A stretch of DNA of 64,000 nt from Altererythrobacter sp. XM-24bin4 (GTDB taxonomy: Bacteria; Pseudomonadota; Alphaproteobacteria; Sphingomonadales; Sphingomonadaceae): positions 1,556,334-1,620,333 of the forward strand of contig QCWG01000001.1 of the NCBI GenBank assembly GCA_003149575.1, given 5' to 3'. The position numbers and the translations under genes were made by a program. This document shows positions 10,947 through 21,113 of this stretch, in pieces; the first letter of the stretch is position 1; each line of letters starts with the position of its first letter. The notes under the pieces are model-generated. The model did not search any database. It saw nothing but the letters and a program-made list of their open reading frames with translations, and was not told where the DNA came from.

Positions 10947-12409
10947 TGGACTTTGCAGCCTCCTTTGCGTTGATCGCACCTGAGCTTGTGCTGACCGGTA
11001 CTGGCATGATCTTGCTGCTGATTGCGGCATGGGGCGGTGACAAGCGCGCGCAGCTCAATACCTATTTGGCATGCCTCGGTTTGTTTGCTGCCGGCATATT
11101 GCTGGTTCCGACCTTGCACGATGGCCTTATGGGGCCGGACACCCACGCCTTTGGCGATCTGATGCGAGCAGATGCATTCTCCGCATTTGCCAAGTCGCTA
11201 ATCTATCTCGGCGCGATAGGGTGCCTGTTGGTGGCTCCGGCCTACTTCAATCGCCACAACGCCATGCGCGCTGAATATCCGGTCCTGATCGCGTTCGCGG
11301 CGCTGGGAATGAGCATCATGGTTTCCGCTGGTGATTTCCTGACGCTGTACCTTGGCTTGGAACTCAACAGCCTTGCCGCATACGTTCTTGCATCAATCCT
11401 GCGCAATGATGACAAATCAGCCGAAGCGGGCCTGAAGTATTTCGTACTTGGCGCTCTGGCATCGGGCATCCTTCTTTACGGCATGAGCTTGCTCTATGGC
11501 TTTACCGGCAGCACCAGCTTTGTTGGCGTGTCTGCCGCACTGTCTGGCGATCTCTCGACTGGAGCATTGTTCGGTATCGTATTCGTGCTGGTGGGCCTTG
11601 CATTCAAGATATCCGCCGTTCCGTTCCACATGTGGACACCAGATGTTTATGAAGGCGCTCCAACCCCGGTTACGGCCTTCTTCGCGACAGCACCCAAGGT
11701 TGCTGCGGTTGCTTTGACCGCACGCGTCGCGCTGGAAGTATTCGGCGCTCAAGTTGATGCATGGCGTCAGATCGTGATTTTCATTGCCTTGGCTTCGATC
11801 GTGGTCGGTGCGCTGGGTGCGATCGGACAGGAAAGCATCAAGCGCCTGCTCGCGTTCAGTTCGATCAACAATGTCGGCTTTATCTTGATCGGATTGGCCG
11901 CCGCGACGACGCAGGGTGCATCGGCAATGATGGTCTATCTGTGGATATACATGGCCATGTCATTGGGCAGCTTTGTTGCTGTCCTAATGCTGAAGGATGC
12001 TGCGGGCACTTCGGTTGAGAGTATATCCGGAATGGCGGGCATGGTGCGTGAGCAACCGCTGCTGAGCTGGAGCATTTTTTTCCTGATGCTGAGCCTGGCC
12101 GGCATTCCGCCGCTGTTCGGTTTCTGGGGCAAGTTTGTGGTTTTCCAGGCCGCGGTGGAGGCGGATCTGATCTGGCTTGCTGCAATCGGCATTGCGGCCA
12201 GCGTGATCGGCGCGTTCTATTACCTTAAGGTGTGCAAGATCATCATGTTTGATGACTCTGCGGGCCTTGTTACGGGCAAGAACGAAAAAACGCATTGGGC
12301 GGTGCTGGGCATCACTTCGCTTATCATTTCGCCGCTCGGTTATCTGCTAACGCCATCGCTGGGCGATCTGGCTGATAAAGCGGCAAGCGCGCTGTTCCTT
12401 GCCTCTTGA
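10946..12409 (+). CDS. nuoN: NADH-quinone oxidoreductase subunit N (antiporter-like)
   Basis: This is the ND2-like antiporter subunit, 487 residues and about 14 transmembrane helices. Landmark segments are YLGLELNSLAAYVLAS, PFHMWTPDVYEGAPTPVTAF and KRLLAFSSINNVGF. It is the last complex I gene. The TGA stop overlaps the TTG start of birA by 4 bases, so the operon clearly continues into non-respiratory genes. Confidence 0.97.
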   Translation: MDFAASFALIAPELVLTGTGMILLLIAAWGGDKRAQLNTYLACLGLFAAGILLVPTLHDGLMGPDTHAFGDLMRADAFSAFAKSLIYLGAIGCLLVAPAYFNRHNAMRAEYPVLIAFAALGMSIMVSAGDFLTLYLGLELNSLAAYVLASILRNDDKSAEAGLKYFVLGALASGILLYGMSLLYGFTGSTSFVGVSAALSGDLSTGALFGIVFVLVGLAFKISAVPFHMWTPDVYEGAPTPVTAFFATAPKVAAVALTARVALEVFGAQVDAWRQIVIFIALASIVVGALGAIGQESIKRLLAFSSINNVGFILIGLAAATTQGASAMMVYLWIYMAMSLGSFVAVLMLKDAAGTSVESISGMAGMVREQPLLSWSIFFLMLSLAGIPPLFGFWGKFVVFQAAVEADLIWLAAIGIAASVIGAFYYLKVCKIIMFDDSAGLVTGKNEKTHWAVLGITSLIISPLGYLLTPSLGDLADKAASALFLAS

Positions 12410-13116
12410 TCCATTTCGTAGACGAAACCGGCTCCACCAATGCTGATCTGCTCGCGGGCTTGAGCGCGGGTGAGGCGCTGCGCGAAGGTGACTGGCTGGC
12501 TGCGCGCCGTCAGGTTTCAGGCCGCGGCAGGCAAGGGCGGAAATGGTTTGACGGTGCGGGCAATTTCATGGGCTCTACCATTGTGCGCCCGGCAGAAAGC
12601 GATCCGCCCGCGCACACTCTCGCGTTGTTGAGCGGCCTCGCGGTCTACGAGGCTTTGCTGCCATTTTGCCCCGATCCGTCCGCACTGACGCTGAAATGGC
12701 CGAATGACCTATTGCTTCGCGGTGCAAAGCTGTGCGGGATATTGCTTGAATCGCAAGCCAACACGGTGGTGGTGGGAATAGGTGTGAATCTGCGCGCAGC
12801 ACCAGACCTGCCGGATCGCAGGACGATCAGCCTGTCGGAAGTCACCGCTACGCCGGAGTTAGAGGATTTCGCGGATCGCCTCGCCAAGTCATTCGCCGTT
12901 GAACTGGAGCGGTGGCGCAGTCACGGTCTGGAGCTTTTGATACGTCGTTGGCAGGCGGCCGGCCATCCAAAGGGCACTCTGCTAACAGTTCATGATCCCT
13001 CTGGTGACAGGGTCACGGGTGAATTCGCAGGATTGGATGCTAGTGGTTCCTTGCTGTTGCGTGACAGCGATGGCAAGACCCACACTGTCCACGCCGGTGA
13101 CGTGAATTTGGATTAG
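12406..13116 (+). CDS. birA: biotin--[acetyl-CoA-carboxylase] ligase
   Basis: This enzyme activates biotin with ATP and attaches it to the biotin carboxyl carrier protein. The 236-residue protein has the catalytic glycine-rich GRGRQGRKWFDGAGNF near residue 37, KWPNDLLL near residue 99 and GIGVNL near residue 125. It then has a short C-terminal SH3-like domain. There is no N-terminal helix-turn-helix, so it is a monofunctional ligase and not a biotin repressor. The start is TTG at 12406, overlapping nuoN. Confidence 0.93.
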   Translation: MIHFVDETGSTNADLLAGLSAGEALREGDWLAARRQVSGRGRQGRKWFDGAGNFMGSTIVRPAESDPPAHTLALLSGLAVYEALLPFCPDPSALTLKWPNDLLLRGAKLCGILLESQANTVVVGIGVNLRAAPDLPDRRTISLSEVTATPELEDFADRLAKSFAVELERWRSHGLELLIRRWQAAGHPKGTLLTVHDPSGDRVTGEFAGLDASGSLLLRDSDGKTHTVHAGDVNLD

Positions 13117-13125
13117 GAGTTCGCA

Positions 13126-13902
13126 ATGCTGCTTGCAGCTGATGTCGGAAACACGAATGTCGTTTTTGCGCTTTTTGAAGGGCGTGAGATCAAGGCACGC
13201 TGGCGCATTGCGACAGACCCTCGCCGCACAGGAGATGAGTATGCAGTGTGGCTGCTGCAATTGCTCGAGATCGAAGGCGTAAAGCGTGAAGAGATCACGC
13301 AGATCATTTACGCATCAGTTGTCCCGCGCGCGAACCACAACCTTAATGTACTGTCGGAGAAGTATTTCGGCATAACGCCATTGATTGCCGGGCAAGGGGC
13401 CGCTGAATGGCCCTTCGCCATTGATGTTGATCAACCCAGTTCACTTGGGGCGGATAGGGCGCTCAATATATTGGCCGCGCATGACAAATATGACGGCGAT
13501 CTGATCGTGGTTGATTTTGGCACTGCAACCAAATTCGAAGCGATTGATTTCAATGGCACTTACAAGGGCGGAATCATCGCACCGGGCATCAACCTGTCGC
13601 TTGATGCGCTGGTCGGCAAGACCGCGAAACTGCCGCGCATCGCAATCCGCGCGCCTGACGATGACAGCGTGATCGGGCGCAATACAGAGGATCAGATGCT
13701 AATTGGCATCTTTTGGGCGCATGTCGCCATGATGGAAGGATTGATCGCACGCATGCAGGCAGAGATCGGCCGCCCGGCCAAGATTGTAGCCACCGGTGGG
13801 CTCGCGATCCTGTTTGATGAGAAAACCGATATCTTTGACTATGTCGATGCTGATCTGACTATTCAGGGGCTCGCAATTCTGGCGGAGCATGCCACCTCGT
13901 GA
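13126..13902 (+). CDS. coaX: type III pantothenate kinase
   Basis: This catalyses the first step of coenzyme A synthesis, phosphorylation of pantothenate. The 258-residue protein carries the ASKHA-fold phosphate motif [14 protein letters not shown] at the N-terminus. It also has GADRALN near residue 107 and [12 protein letters not shown] near residue 128, with Thr in the phosphate-2 motif. ATG at 13126 follows AGGAG. The stop overlaps the GTG start of rnj. Confidence 0.95.
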   Translation: MLLAADVGNTNVVFALFEGREIKARWRIATDPRRTGDEYAVWLLQLLEIEGVKREEITQIIYASVVPRANHNLNVLSEKYFGITPLIAGQGAAEWPFAIDVDQPSSLGADRALNILAAHDKYDGDLIVVDFGTATKFEAIDFNGTYKGGIIAPGINLSLDALVGKTAKLPRIAIRAPDDDSVIGRNTEDQMLIGIFWAHVAMMEGLIARMQAEIGRPAKIVATGGLAILFDEKTDIFDYVDADLTIQGLAILAEHATS

Positions 13903-15554
13903 AGAAAGACTTCACACCGGAAAAAGAGCTGCTCTTCCTCGCGCTTGGCGGATCGGGTGAGATTGGCATGAATGTCAATCTCTACGGTTGCGACGGCAAG
14001 TGGCTGATGGTGGATCTGGGGATGACATTCTCAGGCGATGTCTATCCTGGTGTTGATCTGGTTTTCGCTGATCTGGAATTCATCGAAGAGCGCGCGAAAG
14101 ACCTGCTCGGGATTGTCCTGACTCATGGACATGAGGATCATATCGGCGCTGTGCCGTATTTTGCGGCTGAATTGGGCGTGCCGCTCTACGCAACGCCATT
14201 CACCGCAGAGCTGGTGCGGCGCAAGTTGGAAGAAGCGGGGCTTTCCAAGGAGGTTGATCTGTTCATCGTTGAGGAAGATCACGGCGAATTCAACCTCGGC
14301 CCGTTCGATATCACTTACATTCCTCTCGCACACTCGATTGCCGAGGGAAATGCGCTGAAAATTGACACGCCCTATGGACGCATCTTCCACACAGGTGACT
14401 GGAAGCTAGACGAAGAGCCGATCATCGGAGAGCCGACCACAGAGGAAGAGCTGTGCGAAATCGGCGAGGAAGGTGTACTCGCGCTGGTTTGCGACAGCAC
14501 CAATGTCTTCAATCCCAAAGCCAGCGGCTCGGAAGGTGCGGTGCACCGCAGTCTGATGGAAGAAGTTGCCAAGCACAGCGGTAAGCGCGTGATGGTGACC
14601 ACCTTCGCGTCCAATGTCGCCCGATTGCAGACTTTAGGCGAGGTGGCGCGCGAAACGGGCCGGCAGCTGTGCGTAGCTGGGCGCTCGCTTGATCGGATTA
14701 TCAGCGTCGCACAAGAGAACGGGTATCTACAGGATTTTCCTGAACCAATCGATTTTGATACGGCGATGGGCTTGCCGCGCGGCCAGGTGCTGATCATCGC
14801 AACCGGTGGGCAGGGCGAACCGCGTGCGGCGCTGGCGAGGGTAGCTGAAGGCAATCACCCGCTAGAGCTGGCGCCTGGTGACGTGATCCTGTTCTCCAGC
14901 CGGCAAATCCCAGGAAACGAGATCGCCATTGGGCGAGTGATGAACCAACTGGCTGATCGCGGGATCGTAATGGTCACGGATCGCCAAAGCGCAATCCACG
15001 TTTCTGGTCACCCCGGAAGACCGGAGCTCGAAGCGCTCTACGATTGGCTCAAACCCGAAATTCTGGTTCCGGTTCACGGCGAAATCAGGCACATGCATGA
15101 GCAAGCGAGACTTGGCCACGCCAAGGGCATATTGGCCAATATCGTTCAGAAGAATGGCGATATCGTGCGCCTTGCCCCGGGCTATCCCGGCAAAATTGCC
15201 GAAGTGCGGGCAGGGCGGCTTGTTTTGGATGGCGATATCATTGCGCCTGCTGATGGTGAGGCGATCACAATGCGCCGTCGCATTGCGCGTGAAGGCATGC
15301 TGTTTGTTGTACTCGATCAGCACCGCAACCCGACCATCGAAGCGGTTGGACTTCCGCTCGAAGAGGATCTGGAAGACTTCGTTGCAGAAGCTGTTTCGGA
15401 CGTTCGCGATGCTTTGAAGCGGCTGCGCGGTCAGGTGAGCCGCGACCCCGCTGCCGTTTACGAAGCCGCGCGTCTTGCAGCCCGGCGCGCGGCTCAACGC
15501 TGGTCTGGTAAAAAGCCCCAGGTTCGTGTGCTAATGCTTGAGGAACAAGATTGA
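13899..15554 (+). CDS. rnj: ribonuclease J (metallo-beta-lactamase/beta-CASP nuclease)
   Basis: This is a zinc-dependent endo/5' exoribonuclease in RNA maturation and decay. The 551-residue protein shows the signature HGHEDH at residues 76-81, the further metal ligand in [10 protein letters not shown] and the beta-CASP region. [25 protein letters not shown] is present in two pieces near residues 369-393. The start is GTG at 13899, within the coaX stop. Its place between coaX and a DUF1467 gene is a common alphaproteobacterial arrangement. Confidence 0.95.
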   Translation: MKKDFTPEKELLFLALGGSGEIGMNVNLYGCDGKWLMVDLGMTFSGDVYPGVDLVFADLEFIEERAKDLLGIVLTHGHEDHIGAVPYFAAELGVPLYATPFTAELVRRKLEEAGLSKEVDLFIVEEDHGEFNLGPFDITYIPLAHSIAEGNALKIDTPYGRIFHTGDWKLDEEPIIGEPTTEEELCEIGEEGVLALVCDSTNVFNPKASGSEGAVHRSLMEEVAKHSGKRVMVTTFASNVARLQTLGEVARETGRQLCVAGRSLDRIISVAQENGYLQDFPEPIDFDTAMGLPRGQVLIIATGGQGEPRAALARVAEGNHPLELAPGDVILFSSRQIPGNEIAIGRVMNQLADRGIVMVTDRQSAIHVSGHPGRPELEALYDWLKPEILVPVHGEIRHMHEQARLGHAKGILANIVQKNGDIVRLAPGYPGKIAEVRAGRLVLDGDIIAPADGEAITMRRRIAREGMLFVVLDQHRNPTIEAVGLPLEEDLEDFVAEAVSDVRDALKRLRGQVSRDPAAVYEAARLAARRAAQRWSGKKPQVRVLMLEEQD

Positions 15555-15832
15555 TGGAATGGACGTCGGTCGTTGCAATTTATGCCTTGTTCTGGGTGAT
15601 GACGGCATTCGTCATGCTGCCATTCGGCATCAAAACTCATGATGAAGCCGGATTGCCCAAGATTCCCGGGCAGGCCGATAGCGCGCCTGTTGGCTTCCGC
15701 CCGGGACGCCACGCGTTGCAGGCAACAGTAATCGCAGCAGCATCGACTACAATTTACGTGGCCAATTATGTCTATGGCTGGGTGACTGTTGATGCTCTCA
15801 ATATCTTCCCGGATCCACCAAGCCAACGTTAA
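15554..15832 (+). CDS. DUF1467 family membrane protein
   Basis: This small protein of about 92 residues has two transmembrane helices (residues about 5-25 and 55-78). The DUF1467 signature MLPFGIKTHDEAG lies in the connecting segment. ATG 15554 shares a base with the rnj stop; an upstream in-frame TTG at 15551 is less likely. The function is unknown. Members are confined to alphaproteobacteria and often follow the nuo/rnj block. The next gene is convergent, 16 bases away. Confidence 0.9.
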   Translation: MEWTSVVAIYALFWVMTAFVMLPFGIKTHDEAGLPKIPGQADSAPVGFRPGRHALQATVIAAASTTIYVANYVYGWVTVDALNIFPDPPSQR

Positions 15833-15848
15833 GCGAAATGTGGCCGGT

Positions 15849-18473
15849 TTAATCCCGCAAACGCTCTATCGACTGTGCAAGGGCAACGTATAGCTTTCCG
15901 ATATCCGAACTTAGCAGGGTAACTCCCAGGGCATTACCATCGCGAGTTGAAAGCACATTGCGCAGCATGCTTTCAAAGTCATGGATGTAACGGCTTACAT
16001 GCTCGCGGAAGTCATGATCGGCTTCGAAAAGCTCTACGACTTCCCGCGCTTCTATATTGCTTACCAAGCGCACAGATTTTCGGGCGAAAACCCCACGATC
16101 ACCCTTCAGATATGCGGCCCATGCGGTGTCGCTAACGTCTTGCGACAGGCCTTTTGCGATATCGATGGCGTTGGAATTGAGGCTCTCGGTGATCAATGCC
16201 ATCCGGCGCGCAAAATCATTATCCACCTTCTCGCCCGCATGCTCTCGTGCACGGGCCACGCGTTCTTCCAGATTGCTAACCAATTCATTCACCTTGACCA
16301 GCTGATCGCGCAGGCTGGCTGTGGTCGCTTGGACATGCTCATTCGCACGCGTTGAGGCTTCCTCAAGTCGCTCGACCGCAGCATCTCCTTCCGTGCGAAG
16401 GCTACGTTCGATTGCAGCACTTGCTTTCGCGCCGATTTCTCCGGCCAAGTTTTCCAGCCGCTCGCCGGATCCACTTTCGATTGCAGCAAACGCGCTCCGC
16501 GCGGCCTTCTCAAGCTCGGCGATGGCCGATTGCAGATTTTCGCTCGCTCGAGCGCTGACACGGTCGCTTTCTTCGCCCAAGGCACCCAAAGCGCGACGAA
16601 GGTTTGAAATTTGGGTCAGGCTCTCACTGGAGTTATCAGCAAGCTTGTCGTTCAACGACGTGATTTGTTCATCGGCACGATTCAAGCCCTCGCTCGCTGA
16701 AATCACATAGTCTGACAGTCCCGCGCTTCGATCATGCGCGGCATCAACGCTTTGCCGAAGTGCAACTGCTTGCTGTTCAATTTGATTGAGTTTGTCACTA
16801 GCCTTGCCGACTGCAGCGGGCAGAGTTTCTCTGGCCTCGCGCGCACTTGACTGAATGATTTCCAGCAGCCGAACACCGGATTCGGTCAGTTCTCCGATTG
16901 TCTTCCCGCTTGCATTCAGATCGCTGCGAAGCGTTGAAACGTGCTCGCCAAAACCAACGGTGCCCGCGTCGAGTACATCCTGTGTGGCTTCCGCTTGTTC
17001 TGCCATGGCGGCAAGCAGTGTGTTAAGCTCTTCAAGTTTGGTGGTTACGTCAGCCCCGTATGACACCAGTCTCTCGAGGCGCTCGTTCTGTGCCTCACTG
17101 CGTTCTGCCAGCATTTCATCAAGATCAGTCAGGCGCTGGGCCAGCACTTCGCTGGCCTGAGTTTCACGGGTTTCAAAACCGTGTTGTCTCCGGGCCATCT
17201 CTTCTTCGAAGCGGGCATTTCGTGCCGCAATCCGGTCATCAAATTCGCTTGCTTCAATATGAAGCGCCTTGACGCGATCTCGTGAGGCATTGATTGCCTG
17301 TTGATCCAATTGGTCCAACCGCGAGACAACCTCGGCAATTTCCTCTTGAAATTCCGATTTTCTGGCGCGCAATTTGTCCAAAGCATCGTCTTGAGACCGC
17401 GCGAAAGAGGATGTTACTTCTTCGCTGCCTTCACGCAGAGTATCCAACCGCATCTGCAAATGGCCGATTTGTGCAGTTTCCTGATCCGCGAGTTCCTCAG
17501 CCATGCTTATGACCGACTGGCGCAGATCATCCGAACGCCTGCGCATCGCTGCCAACGCATCAACCTCGCGACCCTCCAGCTCAACACGGAAGGCATCTGA
17601 CTGCTCTTGCAGGCCGGCAAACCGTGCTTCGGCGGCATGTTCAATGCTATCAAGCTGTGTCGCAAAGCCAGCCAAGGTAGTTTCGATCTTGCCTGACAGC
17701 GCGCTTAGCTGACGTTCGCTAGCCTTGCCAAACTCATTGAGACGCTCAAATCCGGAAACCAGGTGTTCCAACTGTTCATGCGCCGTTCGTCCGGCTTGCC
17801 CAACCTGATTGGATACATCACGTGCCGAATTGGCAATGACCGGAAGATCATCGCGCAATTTAGACATATTTGTCAGCGCAGTATCGCTGACACTTGCGAT
17901 GGCCTCGACCTGAGCGCCATTGCTCTTGATGAGAGACTGGAGTTCGCTCGCATGGGTTGAAATCCGTTCGCTTGCGATCCTGCCGAGAGAATCAAGTTCG
18001 CGCGATTGGCTACCAAGAAATTCGCGCGCAAGAGACAGCTCGCGGTTCACAGCCCCCAAACGATCTTCCAGCGCTTGAGATTCCTGGCGCAGCATCTGCG
18101 CCGTGTCGCCAAAGCGCTGCGCCTCGCGGCGACTGTTGCGCATTGAAAGCAGCCAGAAGATCGAGATCAGCAGCATCGGGACAGCCCAATTGATGATCCA
18201 ACCGATCCACTGCTGTGAGGTACCCCCTGTGATTATGTCGTTGCGGAACGCCCAGGCAAAGAAGCCAGTCCATGTGAGCATCGCAATAACGGCGGTCATG
18301 GGGACAAGCCGATCGATCCAGCGGGTGCGTGGAGCGGGTTCGAACTCTTCCCCTTCGGAAATCCATTCCTCCTCCAGTACAATCGGCTCTTCAGCCACAT
18401 TTTCTGCTGAATCCACAGGTGCTTCCTGCACCGTCTCTTGGCCTACGGCCTTGATTTGCCACTTTCCCGTCAT
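15849..18473 (-). CDS. membrane-anchored long coiled-coil protein, unknown function
   Basis: This 874-residue protein has an acidic cytoplasmic N-terminus of about 50 residues and two transmembrane helices (about 56-78 and 89-108). About 650 residues of heptad-rich helix follow, dense in Glu, Arg, Ser, Ala and Leu. The last 120 residues are a compact non-coiled region containing AWAAYLKGDRGVFARKSVR. The layout resembles cell-envelope or polar organising scaffolds, and weakly the signalling part of chemoreceptors, but no methylation or HAMP motif is evident. It is divergent from the Hpt-like gene with a 70-base gap. A bundle-forming or division/polarity role is inference only. Confidence 0.75.
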   Translation of the reverse strand: MTGKWQIKAVGQETVQEAPVDSAENVAEEPIVLEEEWISEGEEFEPAPRTRWIDRLVPMTAVIAMLTWTGFFAWAFRNDIITGGTSQQWIGWIINWAVPMLLISIFWLLSMRNSRREAQRFGDTAQMLRQESQALEDRLGAVNRELSLAREFLGSQSRELDSLGRIASERISTHASELQSLIKSNGAQVEAIASVSDTALTNMSKLRDDLPVIANSARDVSNQVGQAGRTAHEQLEHLVSGFERLNEFGKASERQLSALSGKIETTLAGFATQLDSIEHAAEARFAGLQEQSDAFRVELEGREVDALAAMRRRSDDLRQSVISMAEELADQETAQIGHLQMRLDTLREGSEEVTSSFARSQDDALDKLRARKSEFQEEIAEVVSRLDQLDQQAINASRDRVKALHIEASEFDDRIAARNARFEEEMARRQHGFETRETQASEVLAQRLTDLDEMLAERSEAQNERLERLVSYGADVTTKLEELNTLLAAMAEQAEATQDVLDAGTVGFGEHVSTLRSDLNASGKTIGELTESGVRLLEIIQSSAREARETLPAAVGKASDKLNQIEQQAVALRQSVDAAHDRSAGLSDYVISASEGLNRADEQITSLNDKLADNSSESLTQISNLRRALGALGEESDRVSARASENLQSAIAELEKAARSAFAAIESGSGERLENLAGEIGAKASAAIERSLRTEGDAAVERLEEASTRANEHVQATTASLRDQLVKVNELVSNLEERVARAREHAGEKVDNDFARRMALITESLNSNAIDIAKGLSQDVSDTAWAAYLKGDRGVFARKSVRLVSNIEAREVVELFEADHDFREHVSRYIHDFESMLRNVLSTRDGNALGVTLLSSDIGKLYVALAQSIERLRD

Positions 18474-18543
18474 TTGGGGAATCTAGCCGATTTTCGGAAA
18501 GGATAAACCCTGCTTTAACCCTTTCTCGGATATCTGCTGAAAT

Positions 18544-18879
18544 ATGGCTTATGAAAGTGGATCACTGGATGCGACCCTTGCAGCAGCTACGGGGCAGGAT
18601 ATCGGCCTTTTGGCCGAGCTGCGCACTGCGCTGGTCGAAAGCGCAGACAAGCAACTGGATCTGCTCAAGCGTTCACGTTGCGACGGCAATTGGCAGGTCG
18701 CAGCCATGCGTTTGAAGGGTCTTGCCGCCAGTTTCCACGCAGAAACGCTGTTTGATGCAGCGGAAGAAGCGTTGACCTGTGCGCCGGGTGATCCTGTAGT
18801 CACACGGCGGATCGAAGCTGCCATTGCCGCGTTGCGCGGGCATGACCCGGCGCCATTCGGAATTAACCGACAATCCTAA
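18544..18879 (+). CDS. Hpt-like protein lacking the phospho-accepting histidine
   Basis: This 111-residue all-helical protein aligns by eye with histidine phosphotransfer domains. The segment AAMRLKGLAASF (around residues 53-64) matches the family pattern A-H-x-L-K-G-x-A-x-x-F, except that Met55 replaces the phosphorylated histidine. It therefore cannot act as a normal His phosphorelay carrier. It could be a binding or antagonist module. It begins a + strand run with the next three genes and is divergent from the coiled-coil gene. The assignment is moderately sure and the loss of His is directly visible. Confidence 0.65.
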   Translation: MAYESGSLDATLAAATGQDIGLLAELRTALVESADKQLDLLKRSRCDGNWQVAAMRLKGLAASFHAETLFDAAEEALTCAPGDPVVTRRIEAAIAALRGHDPAPFGINRQS

Positions 18880-18945
18880 TCGCGTGCTTGGCAGAGCGAT
18901 GCTTTAGCGCTTAACAAAGGCTATCCGAACTGGGGGCCTATTACA

Positions 18946-20127
18946 TTGCGCACAGCACTGATCTCTTGTCTTGAGACATTGCCGGATGGCAAGCGCCGCG
19001 GGTTTGCCCGATTAGGCGGACGTATGTTGCTGTCGTGGCAGATAGACATGGCGCACGATCTGGGCTGCGAGCGGTTTATCTGCCTGACAGATGCGAAGCT
19101 TGAGGCGTTTGAAGAACTCAAGGATCAAATTCAGCAGTTTGGTGGAGAATTTCACACAATATCGGGACCATTGCCGTTGGTGTCGTTGCTGTCTGCGGAT
19201 CAGGAACTCATGGTCATTGCGGATGGATTGATTGCCGACCGGGCTCAAGTGGCTGCCTTGCTGACGGGCCAGCGTGGCGTGCTGGTTTTACCAGATACCG
19301 CAGGCATCGAGGCTGGATTTGAGCGGATTGACGCGGCGCATGCATGGGGAGGAATTTTTGTTGCGCGGGGCCAGATTGTAGAACAACTCGCGCACATGCC
19401 TGAAGACAGCGACACCGTTTCGCTATTGTTGCGGCTTGCCTTGCAATCCGCGGTTAAACTGGTCCCGCTCGATGCATCCCACCTCGAAACGGGCGAATGG
19501 CTTTTGCTCCGCGAAGGCTCCAAGCTAGCGGAACGAGAGCAATCGCTTCTTAAAAGCAGTGCGGAACGAGTTTCCTGGTGGGAGCCCACCAGGGCAATGA
19601 GTCGCAGAATTGCGCGCTTCCTGGCGCCTGACGGGCTGGATCACGGTTCATTAATCTTTGGCGCGCTAAGCGCCGTCAGTTTCGCAGCAGCGGCTGTTGC
19701 GACCTTTTTTAATGTAATGCCGTGGGCGTTATTGTTTTTGGCGCTTTCCATTCTTGCATCTGAAACCCGCGAAGGGATGCTTAGAATGAAGAACTTGCTT
19801 CGCGGTGCCGTGCCAAAATCCACGCGTAAGTGGTTTGGTTTATTGAAGGATTTTTTTTTGATTGGTGCCCTTTCCTGGCCGTTCATTGTGGCCGAGGCTG
19901 CCACAGAGTTATTCCTGCCAGTTCTGGCCATCGGAATGTTGCGATTGGGCGAAAGAACCTGGAAGGCACCGCTGTCACGCTTACTGACTGACCGGGGAAT
20001 CTTCGCACTGTTCATGGCGGGAATCAGTGCTTTTCACCTGGTCGATCTTGGATTAGGCGGTATATCCCTCGTGATCCTGGCTTTGTCGCTGTATTTCCAA
20101 CGCGAATCTCAGATAACGGAGGCTTAA
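18946..20127 (+). CDS. nucleotidyltransferase-like domain fused to a membrane domain
   Basis: This 393-residue protein reads from a TTG start at 18946. The first 200 residues look like a GT-A/MobA-type nucleotidyltransferase fold: a variant glycine-rich loop RRGFARLGGRMLLSWQIDMA, then VIADGLIAD where the metal-binding acidic residue usually sits. Residues about 235-385 carry four or five hydrophobic helices. The architecture recalls fused nucleotidyltransferase/CDP-alcohol phosphotransferase enzymes, but I do not see the CDP-alcohol DGxxAR motif, so the membrane part may be non-catalytic. The function is unknown. It lies in a run with the Hpt-like and kinase-like genes. Confidence 0.6.
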   Translation: MRTALISCLETLPDGKRRGFARLGGRMLLSWQIDMAHDLGCERFICLTDAKLEAFEELKDQIQQFGGEFHTISGPLPLVSLLSADQELMVIADGLIADRAQVAALLTGQRGVLVLPDTAGIEAGFERIDAAHAWGGIFVARGQIVEQLAHMPEDSDTVSLLLRLALQSAVKLVPLDASHLETGEWLLLREGSKLAEREQSLLKSSAERVSWWEPTRAMSRRIARFLAPDGLDHGSLIFGALSAVSFAAAAVATFFNVMPWALLFLALSILASETREGMLRMKNLLRGAVPKSTRKWFGLLKDFFLIGALSWPFIVAEAATELFLPVLAIGMLRLGERTWKAPLSRLLTDRGIFALFMAGISAFHLVDLGLGGISLVILALSLYFQRESQITEA

Positions 20128-20150
20128 CCAAACCGTGCTATACGCGAGCG

Positions 20151-21107
20151 ATGAGCAATACTGTGACCCACGCAGACGAAACCCAAGCGGCAGTGGCCGA
20201 CTTGCGCCATGAGTTGGCGCGAGCGGACGTTGCGGTTGCAGGCGTTGCGCCGGTGCTCAGTCATTTGCTCTCATCGAGCGGTCAAGCCCTGGTGAGCGAA
20301 GATCTTGTTGCGCGGATGCGCGGCATGCTTGGGAACCTGGCAATCCAGATACTGCGCACCGAAGCCGAAGTTTCTGGTGGCTCCCGCCAACTTGAGCTGT
20401 CAGTCACGGACGAGCTGGCCGGCAAGCTGGCGGGCAGCAGCACTCTGGTCAGCCATTGCTACGCCATTGCCATGGAAAGCCAATTGGCCGAGCAATTGGA
20501 ACAAACCCATGGGATTGATCAGGTTCTTACACCTTTGCTGCAAGAGCTCATCGCGTCACCGGATGAGAACATGGCCGAGCTAGCCATGGGAGCAATGACG
20601 GCGCAGGCGCGATTTGTTCAAGTTCAACGCCGGATGAATTTGCCGCTTGCTGAACTTCCGGCAGAGCTCTTTCATGTCACTCTCGCTCAATGGTCTGCAA
20701 TGCGTGGAGATGCCGAATCCATACAGAGGGAACGCGTCTTACAGGTTCTGCGTGGCGGCTATGACGAGAGCAGTTCGCGTTTAGGAATGCTAACACGACT
20801 GATCGGTTCGCTGGGGCATGGATTGCGTTCCGCAATCGATCTGGAGCATGCCGGATTTGCACTTTTCGTGAGCGGTCTTGCCCGCGCATCGAAGCAATCG
20901 CGCGAATTGGCTGTGCTGTCATGTCATGAACGCCAGGCCACACGACTGGCCTTGGCGCTGCGCGCTGCCGGCTTGAAACCAGAGGAAATGCGCAAGCAGT
21001 TTCTCTTGATCCAGAGCGATTTGGCCATGCCAAGAGGCGCAGATGCCATCTCGCAGGAAAGAGCTCTGTCGTTGATTGCCGGCACCCCTGCTGACAGGGT
21101 AGGGTAA
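20151..21107 (+). CDS. helical protein of unknown function
   Basis: This 318-residue soluble, mostly helical protein is rich in Ala, Leu, Glu and Arg, with no signal peptide and no transmembrane segment. The helices form repeated amphipathic blocks, for example ADVAVAGVAPVLSHLLSSSG near residue 26. The arrangement weakly resembles HEAT-like or DUF2336-like helical proteins, but I cannot name a family with confidence. It ends six bases before the kinase-like gene and is probably co-transcribed with it, so a partner role in that pathway is plausible. Confidence 0.6.
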   Translation: MSNTVTHADETQAAVADLRHELARADVAVAGVAPVLSHLLSSSGQALVSEDLVARMRGMLGNLAIQILRTEAEVSGGSRQLELSVTDELAGKLAGSSTLVSHCYAIAMESQLAEQLEQTHGIDQVLTPLLQELIASPDENMAELAMGAMTAQARFVQVQRRMNLPLAELPAELFHVTLAQWSAMRGDAESIQRERVLQVLRGGYDESSSRLGMLTRLIGSLGHGLRSAIDLEHAGFALFVSGLARASKQSRELAVLSCHERQATRLALALRAAGLKPEEMRKQFLLIQSDLAMPRGADAISQERALSLIAGTPADRVG

Positions 21108-21113
21108 GCCTCC

